From the NCBI GenBank assembly GCA_021737445.1, contig JAIPDY010000057.1, forward strand, positions 1-15,416: a stretch of DNA of 15,416 bases, read 5' to 3'. This document shows, piece after piece, positions 14,469 to 15,416 of this stretch. Within the stretch, counting starts at the first letter, position 1, and every line of letters starts with the position of its first letter. The stretch comes from Desulfotignum sp. (GTDB lineage Bacteria; Desulfobacterota; Desulfobacteria; Desulfobacterales; Desulfobacteraceae). The notes below the pieces were generated by a model that was not told the origin of the DNA, did no database searches, and saw only the letters and a program-made list of their open reading frames with translations. The position numbers and the translations under genes are program-made.

Positions 14469-15416
14469 TCCACCCCCAGTACATAACAGTTCAGTCCTGA
14501 CCCCACCCCGATGAAGGCTGTAAAATCACCAGGCTGTAAAAATCCCCGTTCATCGGCAATGGCCGCGGTGATGGGCAATGATACCGTGCCCACATTGCCC
14601 AGAAAAGCAAAGGTGGAAAAATCCTTTGCCATGTCCAGGCCCAGTGCCGCATAGAACTGCTGGTGGTGAATGGCCCCCACCTGGTGGCCGATGAGCTTGT
14701 CAGGCTTGTCATCGGGCAGATCAAACTCTTTTTTGAACCGGCCAAAGGTTTCCACCACCAGCTTGACCCCGTATTTTAAGACCTCGCTGGCCTGGGTGCG
14801 CATGATCACTTTTGCATCCGTGGGCATCCCTTTTTTTTCAAACCGCCAGTAGCACAGGCCGTGATGCTGGATGGCATTTTTCACCACCCCGCCTTTGAGG
14901 GCATGGTGCCGGATCTGTTCATCCCCAAGGGTGCCGTCGGTGAGCAAAACGGCTGCCGCTCCGGAGCCGCCGGTCATGGTGGCCACTGTGTCCCTGTAAA
15001 AATCAACGCTTTTGTAAAAATTGATCTCCGCAATGGTGGCATCAACAATCTGCCGGGCGGTTTCACAGGAGACCACCAGACCGGCTTTGATATTGCCCAG
15101 CTGGATTTCATTGGCCACATGGACCATGCCGGTGACCATGCCCAGGCAGGCGGATTTGACATCATATACATGGGCATCCGGGCCGATGTTGAGCTGGTGG
15201 GCAACGGCACAGGAGGTGGCCGGTTCAAACCCGTCCTGGCCCACCCCGCAGAAAGCCAGTGCTCCGATATCTGCCGGATCGATGCCAACGTCGTCAATGG
15301 CCCGCTGCCCGGCCACGGCGGCATCCTCGGCCAGGGTGTGGTCACCGTCCCAGTCCCGGCGTTCCCTGATCCCGGCCAAGGCTTCCAGCAGACCGGGCTC
15401 AAGCCTCACGGCATCA
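14462..15416 (-). CDS. oleA: OleA, head-to-head acyl-CoA condensing thiolase (5' end cut by window)
   Basis: About 318 residues are visible; the first ~30-40 lie beyond the right edge, since the frame stays open to position 15416. The GTG at 15409 that could be taken as a start is an internal Val. OleA condenses two acyl-CoAs to a 2-alkyl-3-ketoacid. Family marks: AGIRERRDWD near the N terminus, SACLG with the active-site Cys codon at 15146-15148, GHQVGAIHH with the catalytic His at 14684-14686, and LGNVGTVS with the Asn at 14594-14596; the Cys-His-Asn set is complete. RERR and the neighbouring genes distinguish it from FabH. First visible gene of oleA-oleB-oleC, translationally coupled to oleB. 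Promoter outside the window. Confidence 0.94.
   Translation of the reverse strand, partial: DAVRLEPGLLEALAGIRERRDWDGDHTLAEDAAVAGQRAIDDVGIDPADIGALAFCGVGQDGFEPATSCAVAHQLNIGPDAHVYDVKSACLGMVTGMVHVANEIQLGNIKAGLVVSCETARQIVDATIAEINFYKSVDFYRDTVATMTGGSGAAAVLLTDGTLGDEQIRHHALKGGVVKNAIQHHGLCYWRFEKKGMPTDAKVIMRTQASEVLKYGVKLVVETFGRFKKEFDLPDDKPDKLIGHQVGAIHHQQFYAALGLDMAKDFSTFAFLGNVGTVSLPITAAIADERGFLQPGDFTAFIGVGSGLNCYVLGVEW

Noticed and set aside
15407..15409. GTG at 15409 as the oleA start
   Set aside because: The frame stays open to the window end, and OleA proteins carry some 30-40 residues before the GIRERR motif, so the gene is simply cut.

Overview
The window looks like chromosomal DNA of a Gram-negative anaerobe of the sulfate-reducing Desulfobacterota. 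The best guess is a Desulfobacteraceae relative (Desulfobacter/Desulfotignum-like), judged from the style of the proteins, the gene set (lipopolysaccharide heptose kinase, ThrH-type threonine pathway, ole hydrocarbon genes) and roughly even base composition. This is an impression from sequence alone. I see 14 protein genes (two cut by the window edges), one initiator tRNA with its own promoter and terminator, and very short spacers. There is no IS element, phage gene, CRISPR array or rRNA.

Left part (1-4519). A partial long-chain acyl-CoA synthetase and a YgiM-type SH3/coiled-coil membrane protein lie on the minus strand. Divergent from them is a tightly overlapping plus-strand trio: a protein with a divergent DAC (diadenylate-cyclase-like) domain, a small His-rich protein, and the peptidoglycan-recycling glucosaminidase NagZ.

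Middle part (4534-9623). purM and tsaD form a minus-strand pair. The plus-strand operon hom-thrH-hldA starts back to back with purM; the two -35 boxes form one inverted repeat. hom and thrH make homoserine and phosphorylate it for threonine. hldA makes a heptose precursor for lipopolysaccharide.

Right part (9693-15416). The initiator tRNA gene has a near-consensus promoter, a rho-independent terminator and an odd T stem with two U-U mismatches. It is followed by a secreted NlpC/P60-fold protein that has lost its catalytic residues (minus), a DHH-DHHA1-CBS-CBS protein (plus), and a translationally coupled minus-strand cluster oleA-oleB-oleC. That cluster should join two acyl chains head to head, form a beta-lactone and decarboxylate it to a long-chain alkene. 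The reductase oleD is not in the window.

The most unusual items are the DAC-like protein with a retained DGA but altered RHR motif, translationally coupled to a His-rich partner; the dead NlpC/P60 protein; the stand-alone DHH-CBS protein (a candidate nucleotide hydrolase in the same window as the DAC-like gene); the initiator tRNA T stem; and the compact ole cluster in an apparent sulfate reducer.
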